This document shows positions 12,003-23,639 of a stretch of DNA of 39,326 nt, piece by piece. The notes under the pieces are model-generated. The model did no database searches and was not told the DNA's origin. It worked only from the letters and a program-made list of their open reading frames with translations. This stretch comes from Chrysomallon squamiferum (Eukaryota > Mollusca > Gastropoda > Neomphalida > Peltospiridae). The translations under genes were made by a program, and so were the position numbers. The stretch lies in the NCBI GenBank assembly GCA_012295275.1, contig CM022674.1, positions 4,370,610-4,409,935 on the forward strand, read 5' to 3'. Each line of letters begins with the position of its first letter. The stretch's first letter is position 1.

Positions 12003-14230
12003 TCCAACTCTTACTTCAGGTTGTGACATAAACTAAAATACAAAATATTTATTTGTCTCAAGTAGGGAGAAAGATTAAACTGCCTCTTGGTAATCAGAGC
12101 AAATATTTAGTCTGCTGATTTCAGAAAATGGAAAATGAACAACACTATTCATTTTTTAATCTCTCAAATAACAGCAAGAAATAATTTTAAAAGATTGTGT
12201 TAATGAAGATTAACTTGTTCAGTAGTTCTTAATAAAATTAAAATAATAACTAGCTGAACATTAAATTGTGAAATCTGTTAATGAATATATTATGATTTTT
12301 ATTTACAACATGAAGCTTTTAAATTCAGTTAAGTCAAATTAAGAACTGAATAATGTAGAAATACAACGATTATAAATTAGAGTAAAAACATTAGACCAAC
12401 TACAAAATCAGTATAAAACATTAAGAATAAAAATTATAAAATGTGACATAAATATACCTATTAAAATATAAAAATTGGCTTTGATAAGTGAAAATCATGG
12501 TGCTGTTTACAAATGAACAAACCAGATGTATATCAAAAACTAAACTCATGCTCTCTGCTTCATGCCGGGCCAGTTTAGAAGTGATAATAAACAGTTTGTC
12601 ATTGCCAAGTTTCCTTTGAAAATGTGCCAAAACAAAGACTTTTTAGTGAAATATATAAAAAAAAAAAAAAAAAAAAAAAATGTATCCCAAATGTAAATTA
12701 AATGACACTGAGAACTGAAATAAAATGTATCTCATTTTCTGTTTATATACATGACTGTAAACTTATTTGGGTATTTTCTACAACTTGTTTTAGTCTTTTG
12801 CATCATTTCCATTGAAAATGTATTGGTTTATTTTTAAAGTTGATGAATTTGCATAAGAATGTGTTGAATTTGTATTTCATTAAACAAATATGGCATATTT
12901 TAGAAATAGAAAATAAGCTGTCATAATATTCAGATTAAAATTTAATAAATAAAAATAATTGTTATCAAACTATTTTCATTTTAGAGAAAAAAGAGAAAAC
13001 AAAGGAAGTACATTTAATGATATTTAAAACAGAAGTCTGGACAAGTATGATTTAATTTTTTATTTCACAGTATTTTCAGCAACTGTATTGAAATTTCAAG
13101 CAATTAAAAACTGATTGCAAACATCCCAAAGACATGATGAATATTCATACAACTTGGCAATGATGTTGTTATTCTGTTTCATTTGGAGAACTAAAACTAC
13201 CTCCAATTTGTTTTTGTTTTTAACAAATCTAAAGTATTTATTACCTTTAAAATTTTATTTATTTGAATGAGATTTAATATTTGATTCTTCCAGTATTAAT
13301 TAGTATTTTGCTTGTCAATACATTTAGGGTTTTTTTAGGGTTTTTTTTTCTTATTATTTTTTTATTAGTCAGTTTTAATCTATTACTTTATTTAATTTTT
13401 TCTGAATACTTTTTAACAAACCTGTTAAATCACTTTTTCTTGACAAATAATAACAGTAAATAAGGCAGTAGTTTTATGATTACATTACCATCATCAAAAG
13501 TAGATATTTTATACAAGCTAGATATTAGAACAAGAACCCACCGAAAAGTCAGTTTTTAACAATAGTTTTTTATTGTTGTTATTTACAGTTTTGGTAGTTG
13601 TTTTTTTTTTGTTGATATTATCACTTCTCTTCTGGCCCGTGTTGTAAAGTGTGTGTGGTGTCACAGGAAGGAAATTATAAGTCTGTTGTATATATTGTCT
13701 TCCTGTCAATAAAGCTTACCACACTAATATTGTGTTTTTGTTGTTGTTGCTGCTGCTGCTATTTCTTAAACTTGTACATGCCTGATAAGATTTTAGCGTT
13801 TAAACAGATTAGAATGATCATGATAAATTATTTTTAAAATGTGTAGATACGGCTAATTCAAGTATATTTTTGAAAGTGGGGAGTTTTTTTTTTCTTTCCT
13901 TGATATTATTTTGAAAGAAGATAGCATAGTGACCTCCCTTATCAATTTATATACTTTGTTTTATATGAAGTTTTGCAGTAAATTGTATTAATATATTGGT
14001 ATTTAATTTTAAAAAGCATTGAATAAAAAGTATTAAATTTTCTTGTGATAAATTGTAATTTAATTTGGCTTGATCGATGTGTTACTGCATCCATTTTTAG
14101 GTTAATTTCTGACTAAATGTGAATTTCTGTGTCTTTACTGAAATAAAATAAATTAGTATCATATTGGCATTTCCTGAAAGTGCGTATTGAACGCTGTTCT
14201 CAATGACGGCAAACTCATATTTATGTTAAA
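12003..14230. other. Unit 1 intergenic/3' region
   Basis: This matches 36722-39050 of unit 3 in the same orientation and carries the poly(A) signal at 13708. It contains an A-run (12655-12680) and T-rich sequence. A minus-strand open frame (12421-12630) is shared with 37106-37387 only because the segment is duplicated; no splice sites or motif support it. Confidence 0.7.
13708..13713 (+). terminator. Plus-strand poly(A) signal, unit 1
   Basis: AATAAA in the context CCTGTCAATAAAGCTTACC, followed 20-35 bp later by a GT-rich TTGTGTTTTTGTTGTTG element. This is the classic two-part poly(A) site. The same arrangement is kept in units 2 (23071) and 3 (38469). Confidence 0.6.
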
Positions 14231-14234
14231 TATT

Positions 14235-14240
14235 TTTATT
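14235..14240 (-). terminator. Minus-strand poly(A) signal of CARD copy 1
   Basis: AATAAA on the minus strand, 63 nt after the stop of the terminal exon (14303-14305). It lies about 520 bp from the opposing plus-strand signal. Confidence 0.55.
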
Positions 14241-15021
14241 GGATACAAAAATATCAAATTTAATAATAATTAAAAACAAAAATGTGGCATGTGCATGAGT
14301 AGTCAGAGTTTAGCAGCCTTTTCAATATTGAGTAATACTAAGTCTTCATTCTCCTTTGCACTTTCCTTCTGAAAATAAATAAATAAAGTAACATAAGTAA
14401 ACTATTAGTGGGATTAAATGAAGGTAATGAACTAAAACAATGCTTCTGATGATATCAGGATCTCGAATACTGGCATAAATGTACATGTATAGAGACCGAC
14501 AAGCAGAAAAATACAGAGGCAATGCGAAAAAAAGAAAAGAGACAGGCACTCTTAAGAGATAGTTAAGAGACGGTCAGATAGACATACAAAGAGAGCGATA
14601 GACAGACAGACATACAGAATATGATCAGAAAGATAGGTAGGTAAACCGTTATAGTAAAACTTACCAATTTTAGCACAAACTCCGATCTGCTTCATCGTTT
14701 TAACGGGTTAAAAAGAAAACAAAGAAAAGAAAAAAGGTAGTTATCAGCAATAATAAAACAACCAGAAAACAGCTGTCAACTTAGAAACATAATCAACAGA
14801 GACAGTAAATAGATAGAAATCGGGTAATAGTAACACGGACAATTAAATAAGATACAAACCAGCAAGACAAGTCTGACAATGAAAAATGAGAGAAGAAAAA
14901 AACAGGCAGACTAGTGGATGCACACAAACATTTTAAGAGAGTGAATTCGAGTAGGTCATGAAATTATTATTTTTTTCATGGAGAAATTAATCATCACACA
15001 GAAAAGTTCGCAATTTTGAAC

Positions 15022-15022
<1 letters not shown>

Positions 15023-15062
<40 letters not shown>
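15023..15062. repeat. (TAA)n microsatellite
   Basis: About 13 units in the intron of CARD copy 1. The same position in copy 2 (25214-25250) also has a TAA tract. Confidence 0.95.
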
Positions 15063-15063
<1 letters not shown>

Positions 15064-15324
15064 TAATGATAACTGTGTCTAAAAATAACATATCAGTTTA
15101 TTTTGAAGTATCCTTTGTGATACTAACCAGGTATGTTCAAATGTTCTTTTCTCAGCTCAGCTTCAAGTAGTTCTACGGAACTTCTGTCACCGGCGTTACT
15201 CAAGGAAAAGTAAAAATTGTTGAATGTAGCACCGCCTTTTCGTGGTAAAATCTAAAGAAGTTCTCGTATTTTGCCATTTAGTGTTCTTTTTGCCTATCAT
15301 TTTGATTTTTTTTAAAAAGAAAAG

Positions 15325-15325
<1 letters not shown>

Positions 15326-15378
<53 letters not shown>
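15326..15378. repeat. (TAA)n microsatellite
   Basis: About 17 units just upstream (minus-strand sense) of the second CARD exon of copy 1. The matching place in copy 2 holds the longer AAT/ATG tract at 25586-25720. Confidence 0.95.
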
Positions 15379-16119
15379 TGTTAATAAAAACAACAGCAAC
15401 AACAATAACAACAACAACTATAAATAAATAAATAAATAAATAAACAAATAAACTGTTAGGTTATGTTTATATTGTCATTAAACATACACCATGGCATAAC
15501 TAGGTGAATGAGGATACAGAGTTTAAAATGTCATTATAAAGAACTTAATCATTCTCATAAGAACGTCATAATTATATACATCATCAACATTATATCTAAA
15601 TTGCTTTTGATATTGCCAAGACATTTATCAAATAGAGAAAGATGAGAAAAAAATAAATAAAACATTCCTATTTTTACAGACTATGTTTCAGTATTTCAAT
15701 GCGATACAGCTATATATATATACTGATGGATGTATATAAATAAAAGTAAATAATGCAAGACGTTATCTAAGTTCGGCTAAAAACTTCCAATTTTGGCAAA
15801 TATAAATTCAACGCCGCTAATTGCTTTAGCTGAAGATAAATGTTTTTTATTTGTTTCGTTTTCTTTTTTTTACCCAGACTGAACGCTATATGTATAAATG
15901 TAAATGTATATTAAGTGTATGTGTAAGTACGTGTGTGTTAGTCTGCGTACAGATGCGTTATTTTTTACATTGATATTCTGCATATCTTCTGCAGTGATTG
16001 TGGCTGAGGAAAAAAGGTGATCAAGTACGCCGTCTAAATTCCCAATATTTGCAACAAGATCTCCATGACATCGTTGGAGTATCTCGCTGTGCTTAGGGTC
16101 CATTTCTACAAAAAAAAAA

Positions 16120-16486
16120 ATAATAATAATAATAATAGTTCCAAGAATAATCATCTAATCATAACACATAAGATTATCTAGAATTATACTTTATACAATT
16201 TCAGTTGACAACCCGTCAACAAGCGTTTCACTGAAAATTGTATAATAATCTTTTCTGAATTTATTTATTATTTTTTTTTATTTAATACATGTATATATTT
16301 CAGTTCATGTTAATACAGTTAAATAACATAGAAAGCAGCACGAAATCGCGCATTACAAGATGGACAATAAATAATTAATTTTATAGAGATCTTTCAGCAA
16401 TTCAGCAAGCTTATATAATTATTTCACAATCTGAACAGACAATAAGTGAACAAGTATAAATATAGATGGCTTAAACCAGGAATTAC

Positions 16487-16562
<76 letters not shown>

Positions 16563-17560
16563 TAAATGCCACAATTTATTACATTTCGGCATACGTCAAA
16601 TTTGCCTTTTCGCAATTTTTTTCCACAGTAAATTTCAGATCAGCGAAAGCCATTAAGTCCGTCGCTACACCGCACGTTACGTACATCATAAAAAGAAGGA
16701 AAACTAAAAGATCTAATAAAATAAAGTCCCTAAAAATTATTCAACTCCTTGACGAGAGATTTTTCCCGCAGACAAACGCCATATTTGTAACCGACCTCGT
16801 TTTCAGTGTTGATAATAGAATCTTAAAACATATTTACTGAGAAAATGCCGAGTGACATCTTTTCACTTTAACCTTAATATGGCCACCACTGAATCGGAGA
16901 AAATCTATCTGCCTTTTACATTTATATCTTGATAAACTAGAAAAATAGATTTAAAGTCTTTTAATGTGTTTTGAGGCATATCATACTGAATGCAGATATG
17001 GTTGTTTTCTAAGTAAAACGCAAATATTAATAATAATAATAATAATAAAAAATAAGATGGCCGGATGTCATTCGTTGCAGAAAATGCACTTTCTCAGTGA
17101 GCTATAATTGTACAAACTTTACTGCATCTTTTCCGTTTTTCAGGTGCTTTCTCGAGTAGTTAAGTTTATATCTGATTAAATGAGTTTCGATGTTTCCTGA
17201 CATTTCCTGACCTTTGGCTTCTGAATGTAATACACGTTCAGCATTTGAAGATCTCACAGCTGATTTCGATCCTAACATCAGTGGTCAGAGAAACAGGAGA
17301 TATACAAAAGCAAAACAGTGTTGAAGAGACAACTGAAAGTTGAAGTTTCATCCAGAAACACAGACACAGCAATCATACGATTCCAGTGCTTTTCACGATG
17401 AAAATTGCTGCAAGAAACTTTCAGTTGTACAATCCAGTTCCAAATCATCCCAAATAGATTTTACGTATAACAGCATACGATTATTTTTTAAAGGCATTGA
17501 ACCAGCAATGTTTTTCTATTCTTTCCTTTGTTCTTCTTTGATTTGACAGAAATCGATCAG
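16120..17560. other. CARD intron, unit 1, left part
   Basis: Intron of the CARD gene (minus strand), closely matching 26125-27760 of unit 2. It holds an (ATT)n tract at 16488-16561. Compared with unit 2 it lacks a 193-bp block (27357-27549). No exon with convincing splice sites was found. Confidence 0.6.
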
Positions 17561-18240
17561 TTTCATGCGTAGTTGTAATAAATGCACTTCAATAATGAAA
17601 CATTTTTTTTATCAATATGTTAGTCACTGGCCTATGCCTAACATAACAAAAAATACAAATACAGTACACTTGAGCATATCTTTCTTTTTTCTTTTCTTTT
17701 TTTTTTAAAGGATCAGTCACTGGCTTATATCTAACATGATAATATATATCAATACAGTACACTTCAATAAGTAAATACTTTTTGTATACATATTAGTCAC
17801 TTGTCTATGCCTAATTTGATAATATTTATAAATACAGTACACTTCAATAATGAAATATTGTTTTTGTATACATATTAGTTACTGGCCTATGCCTAACATA
17901 ACAATAAATATAAATACAGTACACTTCAGTATTTCTTTCTTTTTTCTTGTCTTTTTTTCAAAGGATCAGTCACTGGCTTATACCTAACATGATAATATAT
18001 ATCAATACAGTACACATCAATAATGAAATATTTTGTTATTTACATGTTAGTCACTGGATTATGCCTAACATGATAATATATATAAATACAGTACACTTCA
18101 ATAAGTAAATATTTTTTGTATACATATTAGTCACTTGTCTATGCCTAACATGATAATATATATAAATACAGTACACTTCAATAAGTAAATATTTTTTTTA
18201 TACATATTGGTCACTGGCCTATGCCTAACATGACGATGTA
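17560..18240. repeat. About 79-bp minisatellite, array 1
   Basis: Eight to nine imperfect monomers, each with TATACATATTAGTCACT, GCCTATGCCTAACATGATAA, TATATAAATACAGTACACTT and CAATAAGTAAATA. One monomer carries a TTTCTTTCTTTTTTC insert. It lies in the 3.4-kb CARD intron and is repeated at 27755-28410 and 30680-31434. Confidence 0.9.
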
Positions 18241-19520
18241 TATAGCGTATTAAAGACACATAATACTTTAATTTAAATTGAAAACCGGAATACATTTTCT
18301 TCTGGAAAGAATTAGAGGAACAGGACGGGTTATCACTGTAGATGGTAAAACTTTGTATAATGGATATTTTAAAAATTGAAATTCATCTTCTGTCTACAGT
18401 TGAGCATGCATCTAATTTCAGATGACACAAGGGATTAAAAAACAAAACTAATTCTCTACTGTAATCGTAAATTTCATAAGGAAAACCGTCCAAAATGTCA
18501 CAGTTTTAAATATGTAGTACATTTAAATCTATAAGGTCAAAGGATAAACATGGAAACATCAGCAAAAAAAAAGCTCTGTATTAAATTAGATCTAGTTTGC
18601 ACAACAGGTATTATACCAAAAACTGTTAACATGATCAAACTTAAAAACTGTTCCATTATAAAGAACGCTAAGCAAATAACAAAATGATACTAAAATGAGG
18701 AAAATGTATTAGTAAACAAGGAAGATGTGCGATATTTTTTTTTTTTTTTTTTTTTATTATTATGTAAAAAGTCGACTAATTTATTTTATTTTATTTTATT
18801 TTGTTTTGTTTTTCCTTTCTGGTGATTTTGCCTTTGTTTCACCTAATCGCTCTGATTCAGCATGGCAAAAAAATGTCCTGTATTTCCTTTCATTTTCAAC
18901 ACAATCAAATGTAAGTTGCTGATAATTACATTGAACTATAAGCGTTCTATCAGCAATTTAGAATAATCAAATAAATATTGTTTAAAAGAAGCAACAGCAA
19001 TCACAAGTTGTTTTATAAATATGGACATCGTCCGATGAAATCGTTATTTTAGATTTAAGAATGACAACGTGTATCAGCAAAAAGCTACCTGTTCAGAAAT
19101 CGTTCACAAATGGCAATCAAGAAAATAGAGACCAGTAAACTCACAACGTATATTACTCAAATGTTATATTGGTCTTATTATAAAAGTCCTATAAAATTTG
19201 TTCGAAACATAAAGGTTTAATGGTTTCGGAATGAAGAGTTATTATTCATTGAACTACATTCGCTATGACGCTCTATCGGAATGACAGCGACTCAGTTCAC
19301 AAGTTCAAAACCTAACTTAACAGATATACAATTGAATGAAAATTCTTCAGTTTCTAGTGGAAATGTTGCAGAGATTAATTAATTCAAACCGTAGGCTGAT
19401 TGATGTGTTTTTATCGGTTGAATGTGAGCAAACATTTTATAATCGAACGAATAACAACAAAAAATGACGTCAACAAAATTCTGGTTAGTAACAATACCTA
19501 TAATAATCAGGTAAAGTCGT
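18241..19520. other. CARD intron, unit 1, right part
   Basis: Near-identical to 28410-29588 of unit 2 apart from about 130 bp present here (around 19020-19150) and missing there. Array copy C retains only the end (31436-32060). Poly-T at 18735-18757 and TTTTA runs at 18780-18805. No exon is supported. Confidence 0.6.
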
Positions 19521-20199
19521 ACCTGTTGTGTTGAGTTGTGCTGTTTCACTTTCTTTTTCAACAATAACTGAAGTAATAGATCACCGCATTATTAATGTTG
19601 ATGTTTGTAAATAATATTCTACAAGTTAATTTACTTTAAAAGCTGATCATACCTGTCTTACCTGCAAAGTGTAAAAGTTACCCGAAAATGAAACAGGAAG
19701 TTCATAATTATTTTTAATGTTATTATTTTTTTATTTATTTTATTTTATTTTATTTGTTTTTGTGTTTTTTTCAAAATTCAACAGAAAAAATAAAATAATA
19801 ATTTAATAGTCGGACGAAAGATCACGGATTTTAACGATTTTATCCGAAGATATAAGAAACTACCTTCTCCGTTTTTTTTTTTTTTTTTTTTTTTTGTTCA
19901 TACCTTTATGGGATAACAGTGAGGCGTTACTACCGATGTTTATATTATTTACTATTATTATTATTATCATTGTGGTTGTTGTTGTTGTTTTTGTTGATGT
20001 GTTGTTGTTACTACTGTTTCTATTATTTGTCTGTCGATATTGTTATCGTTATCACTGATGACGTTATTAGCAACAAAAAACGCTGCAATAATAACAATAA
20101 AATAAATACGACGATTAAGATTTTGTTTTTCTGATATACTGCAAATTTCATTCTACTGTCTACTAAAAACAATTTTCAAAATCTATATACGAGCCACAC

Positions 20200-20640
20200 A
20201 CATCACTTGAACCATGTGCAGATAGGTAAAGCTAGCGGTGAACATGAATGACCTGTTTTGAACAGGCGTTGCTGCCTCGTTTCCATTAACCAATCGGATG
20301 AATTGTTGTTCTTAAGCGAAGTCGGGTAGCTGGTGTTGATTGGCAAGCTGACCGTAACAGATTACATTTTGAGCGAACAAAGAGAAACATTTGAACTCTA
20401 ACCCATGCTTTTGTTTGTCGAGTATATTCAGTAAGTATATCAGTGTTTATTGGTTAGCGCACGTGATAGATTTATTTCCACTACTGATCACTAGCGAGAA
20501 GGGATCAGTCTTTTTTCTTTCAAAAAGCAAGACAAGTGTTTACATTTCGCTCGTGTGAAACTGATCGTACTGATAACGTCTCTCTAGGTGTACAGCCGAC
20601 TGTTGACAGTGTAGTGCGATGCAGTGATTCGTTCCAGCAT
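20200..20640. promoter_or_regulatory. Putative bidirectional promoter region, unit 1/2
   Basis: This lies between the first CARD exon (minus strand) and the calsyntenin relic (plus strand). It holds CCAAT at 20290-20294, inverted CCAAT (ATTGG) at 20339-20343 and 20449-20453, an E-box CACGTG at 20460-20465, and the palindrome CCTGTT-TTG-AACAGG at 20252-20266. CCAAT pairs are typical NF-Y sites. The block is conserved at 30330-30559 (without the last two sites) and 33390-33700. The promoter role is inferred. Confidence 0.5.
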
Positions 20641-20719
20641 TTTATCTGATTTTATTTATTTAATAATAAATAGTACACCCTAGTGTGAGGCTAATTGTTA
20701 CGGTACAGATTGCATATGT

Positions 20720-20880
20720 ATTATTATTATTATTATTATTATTATATTTTTATTATTATTATCATCATCATCATGATCATCATTATTATTATTTATTTAT
20801 TTATTAATATTCTCCTTAATATTTTTTCAGTTCACAAAACTGACATATTTATCTGAATATATATATATATATATATATAT
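20720..20880. repeat. ATT and TA microsatellites before calsyntenin copy 2
   Basis: (ATT)n at about 20720-20760, ATC/ATT variants to 20812, then a TA run at 20860-20880 next to the splice acceptor at 20895. The matching place in unit 3 has a longer ATT/TTTA tract (34173-34280). Confidence 0.9.
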
Positions 20881-20895
20881 CTTTCCTTAACTCAG

Positions 20896-22201
20896 AAATG
20901 AGTCAACATCAACACGAACTGTTTCTACAGGGAGAGAAGCTGGTATTCTTTCTCCACGGTGAAGCCACAAAGAAAGACAACATGAAGGTGTTCAGATTGG
21001 CTGACTGGAGAGGGCACACACACCAGGTGAACTTCAGAGTATTACAAGATTGGTGTTGAATCTCCAGATGTAATTGTTTTCATAGGAAATTTCCTAGAGT
21101 TGTTTCTTCACATGTTATAGATAAGAAGGATCAAACCTTAGCACCACAACTTGACACACCAATGGCTATTGAATGAAAATCATTATCATTTCACAAAGAT
21201 AATTTTTAATTAATGTTTAATCATTTTTTCTCTTTCCTTGTTTTTCCTAGATAGTTATAATTTCTTCTTCTTCTTCTTCTTCTTCTTCTTCTTCTTCTAC
21301 TGCTTCTTCTTCTTATTATTTATTTATTTATTTATTATTATTATTATTTATTAGTAATAATGAATAATCTACAACCAGATTACAGGTGAGGCTGTATAGT
21401 GATGGGAAGTTACTGATTCCTGACAAAACAAATCTCGAGATTGTCGATGACTGGCCTCTTCATACCACACACAAAAGTTCACTTCACCAAGCTTGTTGTT
21501 GGTGCATGCTGGCAAGGAAATTGATTTTATCACTCATGTTTTCTTCCTCAGATCATTTTGTTTCATGATTGGTATTATTACTGGTCAATGTTCATTTGCT
21601 TTCTTATTGTCAATAAGAAATTGGTTTGATTCCATTTAGTTAGTTTACTTTTTAATGACATTACTGCATATCGTCCATTTTGTAAATTTGAATAGGAATT
21701 TTCCTTTCCTTGGTTATCTCCCGTCTTTGTCCATCTCTCTCTGTCTGTCTCTTGAGATTCAGATCCTGAAATTGCTGTTCCATATAAAAGCAAAGACGAA
21801 CTCTTTGTAACCTCAGAGGTTCTGTAGTTATCTTCTCGTTAAAAATGTCTGGGAAGGGATGATTTTATTTTAAAATAACCAATAGATGAGCACCACAGAA
21901 TCATTATGCTAACATTTTGTCTTTTTGTGTTTTCACCTTTTAATTTGTTCTTCTTAAAAAAAAAAAAAAAAAAAGATTTTATGTGTGTGTACTTTACATG
22001 ACTTCTTACATATAGCTCAATTATACTCCTTATTTTATTTTTACATTTTTTTTTTCTTTACAGGGTGTGAGTTGACAGAATTCAGTATTTCTGGCAAGGA
22101 CATCAAAGAGATGGAGAATTTAATCAGTGAAGTCACCTACATCAATTCAAGAACTTACCCCACCCCAGGGAGAAGGAATCTTAAAATTACACAACAGTCA
22201 C
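20896..22201 (+). pseudogene. CLSTN: Calsyntenin relic, copy 2 (three exons)
   Basis: Exon one (20896 to about 21085, acceptor CTCAG) reads MSQHQHELFLQGEKLVFFLH and KVFRLADWRGHTHQ, matching the LamG strand region of calsyntenins. A frameshift then follows before KIGVESPDVIVF. Exon two (21386-21516) encodes LYSDGKLLIPDKTNLEIVDD and WPLHTTHK, has a 1-nt insertion near 21475 compared with copy 3, and has lost its donor (GG-AAATT instead of GGTAATT). The GGEQ exon is missing. Exon three (22064-22201, acceptor TTTACAG, donor GTAAGC) is fully open: CELTEFSISGKDIKEMENLI, then VTYINSRTYPTPGRRNLKIT, the segment after LamG. Only this copy has that exon. The relic cannot encode a full domain. Confidence 0.8.
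21262..21350. repeat. (TTC)n and (TTA)n tract
   Basis: TTC repeats (about 21262-21312) followed by TTAT/TTA units, in the intron before the second exon of calsyntenin copy 2. Confidence 0.9.
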
Positions 22202-22286
22202 GTAAGCATAACGTTTTCATTGTTATTTGAAACAGATTAAACTGAATAAATTAACATAAATTTCGTTGAAGATATAGTCTATATTT

Positions 22287-22512
22287 ATTCAGTATTCTTT
22301 CAAGTTTTTTTTTTTTTTTCATTTATTTATTTTTACATTTCTTAATATTTTTTTTAAGATCTCGTATTAATTAATAACAATTTTCTAGTTGGTCTATTGA
22401 TTCAGTATTCTTTCAAGTTTTGTTTTTTTTTCATTTATTTATTTTTACATTTCTTAATATTTTTTTTAAGATCTCGTATTAATTAATAACAATTTTCTAG
22501 TTGGTCTATTGA
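22287..22512. repeat. 113-bp perfect-looking tandem duplication
   Basis: Two adjacent units, 22287-22399 and 22400-22512, share ATTCAGTATTCTTTCAAGTT through CTAGTTGGTCTATTG and differ mainly in one T-run. High identity suggests a recent event or an assembly duplication. Confidence 0.9.
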
Positions 22513-23045
22513 TTTTACTGTAATATATATAATTTGTATTTCTATATTTTTCAGTTCTTAATTTGACTTAACTGAATTTAAAAGCTTCATGTTGTGAAAA
22601 AAAATCATAATAAGTTTATTAACACATTTCACAATTTAATGTTCAGCTAGTTATTATTTTTATTTTATTAAGAACTAGTGAAAAAGTTAATCTTCGTTTA
22701 CAGTATTTTGTTTTCATTATTTCTTTTTGTTATCTTAGTGATTATAAAATGAATAATATTGTTCATTTTCCATTTTCTGAAATCAGCAGACTAAATATTT
22801 GCTCAGATTACCAAGAGGCAGTTTAATCTTTCTCCCTAATTGAGACAAATAAATATTTTGTATTTTAGTTTATATCACAACCTGAAGATGTTGCTGGCAA
22901 GTGTTCAGACATATTTAAAAAAAAAAAAAAAAACTAATATAAAAATTGATACTATAAATACAGAGAATAATAAAACACACGAAATGTGACTAAAACTTGT
23001 ATATCAGAATAATAACTGTGTAAAAGAGTAAGATCATCTATATGT
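22490..23045 (-). repeat. Inverted copy of the unit 3 segment 36545-37105
   Basis: Read on the minus strand this block matches 36545-37105 of unit 3 (and 12010-12400 of unit 1), for example CACTTGCCAGCAACATCTTC (36705-36724) and CAACATGAA-CTTTTAAATTCAG. Immediately after it, at 23046, the direct orientation resumes at the equivalent of 38448, so about 1.3 kb is also missing. Confidence 0.9.
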
Positions 23046-23070
23046 AACTGGTATATATTGTCTTTCTGTC

Positions 23071-23076
23071 AATAAA
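23071..23076 (+). terminator. Plus-strand poly(A) signal, unit 2
   Basis: AATAAA in CTGTCAATAAAGCTTACC with a GT-rich element 20-35 bp later. It is conserved although the sequence just upstream has been inverted and deleted. Confidence 0.55.
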
Positions 23077-23639
23077 GCTTACCACACTAATATTGTGTTT
23101 TTGTTGTTCTTCCTGCTGCTGCTATTTCTTAAACTTGTGCATGCCTGATAAGATTTTAGCGTTTAAACATATTTGAATTATCTTGATAAATTTTTAAAGG
23201 TTTTGTACTCAGCTGAATAATCAACGATTAGATATTGCTAATTCAAGTATATCTTTGAAAGTGGGGATTGTTCTTTTTTTATCCTTGATATTGTTCATGA
23301 CAATTATTTTGAAAGGAGATACGATAGTTACCTCCCTGATCAATTTTCAAATTCTTAGTTTTATATGAATTTTTACAATAAATTGTAAAGTATTAATATT
23401 TTAATATTTAATTAAATAAATCATTAAAAAAAAAGAGAATTAAATTTTCAGGAGATAAATTGTAATTTCGTTTGGCTTGATCGACGTGTCACAGTATTCA
23501 TTTTCGGGTTAATTTCTGACTAACTGAATTATTGTGCCTTTACTGAAATAAAATAAATTAGTATCATATTGGCATTTCCTGCAAGTGCGTATTGAGAGCT
23601 GTTCTCAATGACGACAAACTCATATTTATGTTAAACATT

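Larger units (their letters stand above)
14303..19970 (-). pseudogene. CARD-only gene, copy 1 (nonsense mutation)
   Basis: CARDs are death-fold domains that recruit caspases or adaptors. Exons in transcript order are: 19904-19970 (ATG at 19970; NIGSNASLLSHK), 19523-19567 (VEKESETAQLNTT), 15969-16105 (first half of the CARD, MDPKHSEILQRCHGDLVANI then LDGVLDHLFSS), 15128-15293 (second half, ILPRKGGATFNNFYFSLSN), a remnant at about 14665-14686, and the terminal exon 14303-14368 (KESAKENEDLVLLN, stop). Phases match across the first four exons. An in-frame TAG at 15252-15254 replaces the Glu of copy 2, so the CARD is cut. The acidic linker exon of copy 2 is missing. No caspase catalytic domain is present. 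The start codon is uncertain, because ATG is followed by an AAT repeat. The CARD resembles initiator-caspase prodomains (helix 5 LPRKG). Confidence 0.65.

Noticed and set aside
12421-12630. Minus-strand frame MAHFQRKLGNDKLFIITSK, also at 37106-37387
   Set aside because: It is shared because the segment is duplicated. Three of four checked differences change residues, there are no splice sites, and no motif is recognised.
19660-19680. Possible 9-nt minus-strand micro-exon between TTTGCAG and GTATGATC in the CARD 5' region
   Set aside because: Exons 19904-19970 and 19523-19567 already join in phase without it, and the flanking donor is not kept in copy C (32210-32230).
19919-20134. 71-codon plus-strand frame, identical at 29991-30206
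   Set aside because: It is antisense to the first CARD exon and an AAT-type repeat. The identity comes from the recent segmental duplication, and the Leu-rich product reflects the repeat.
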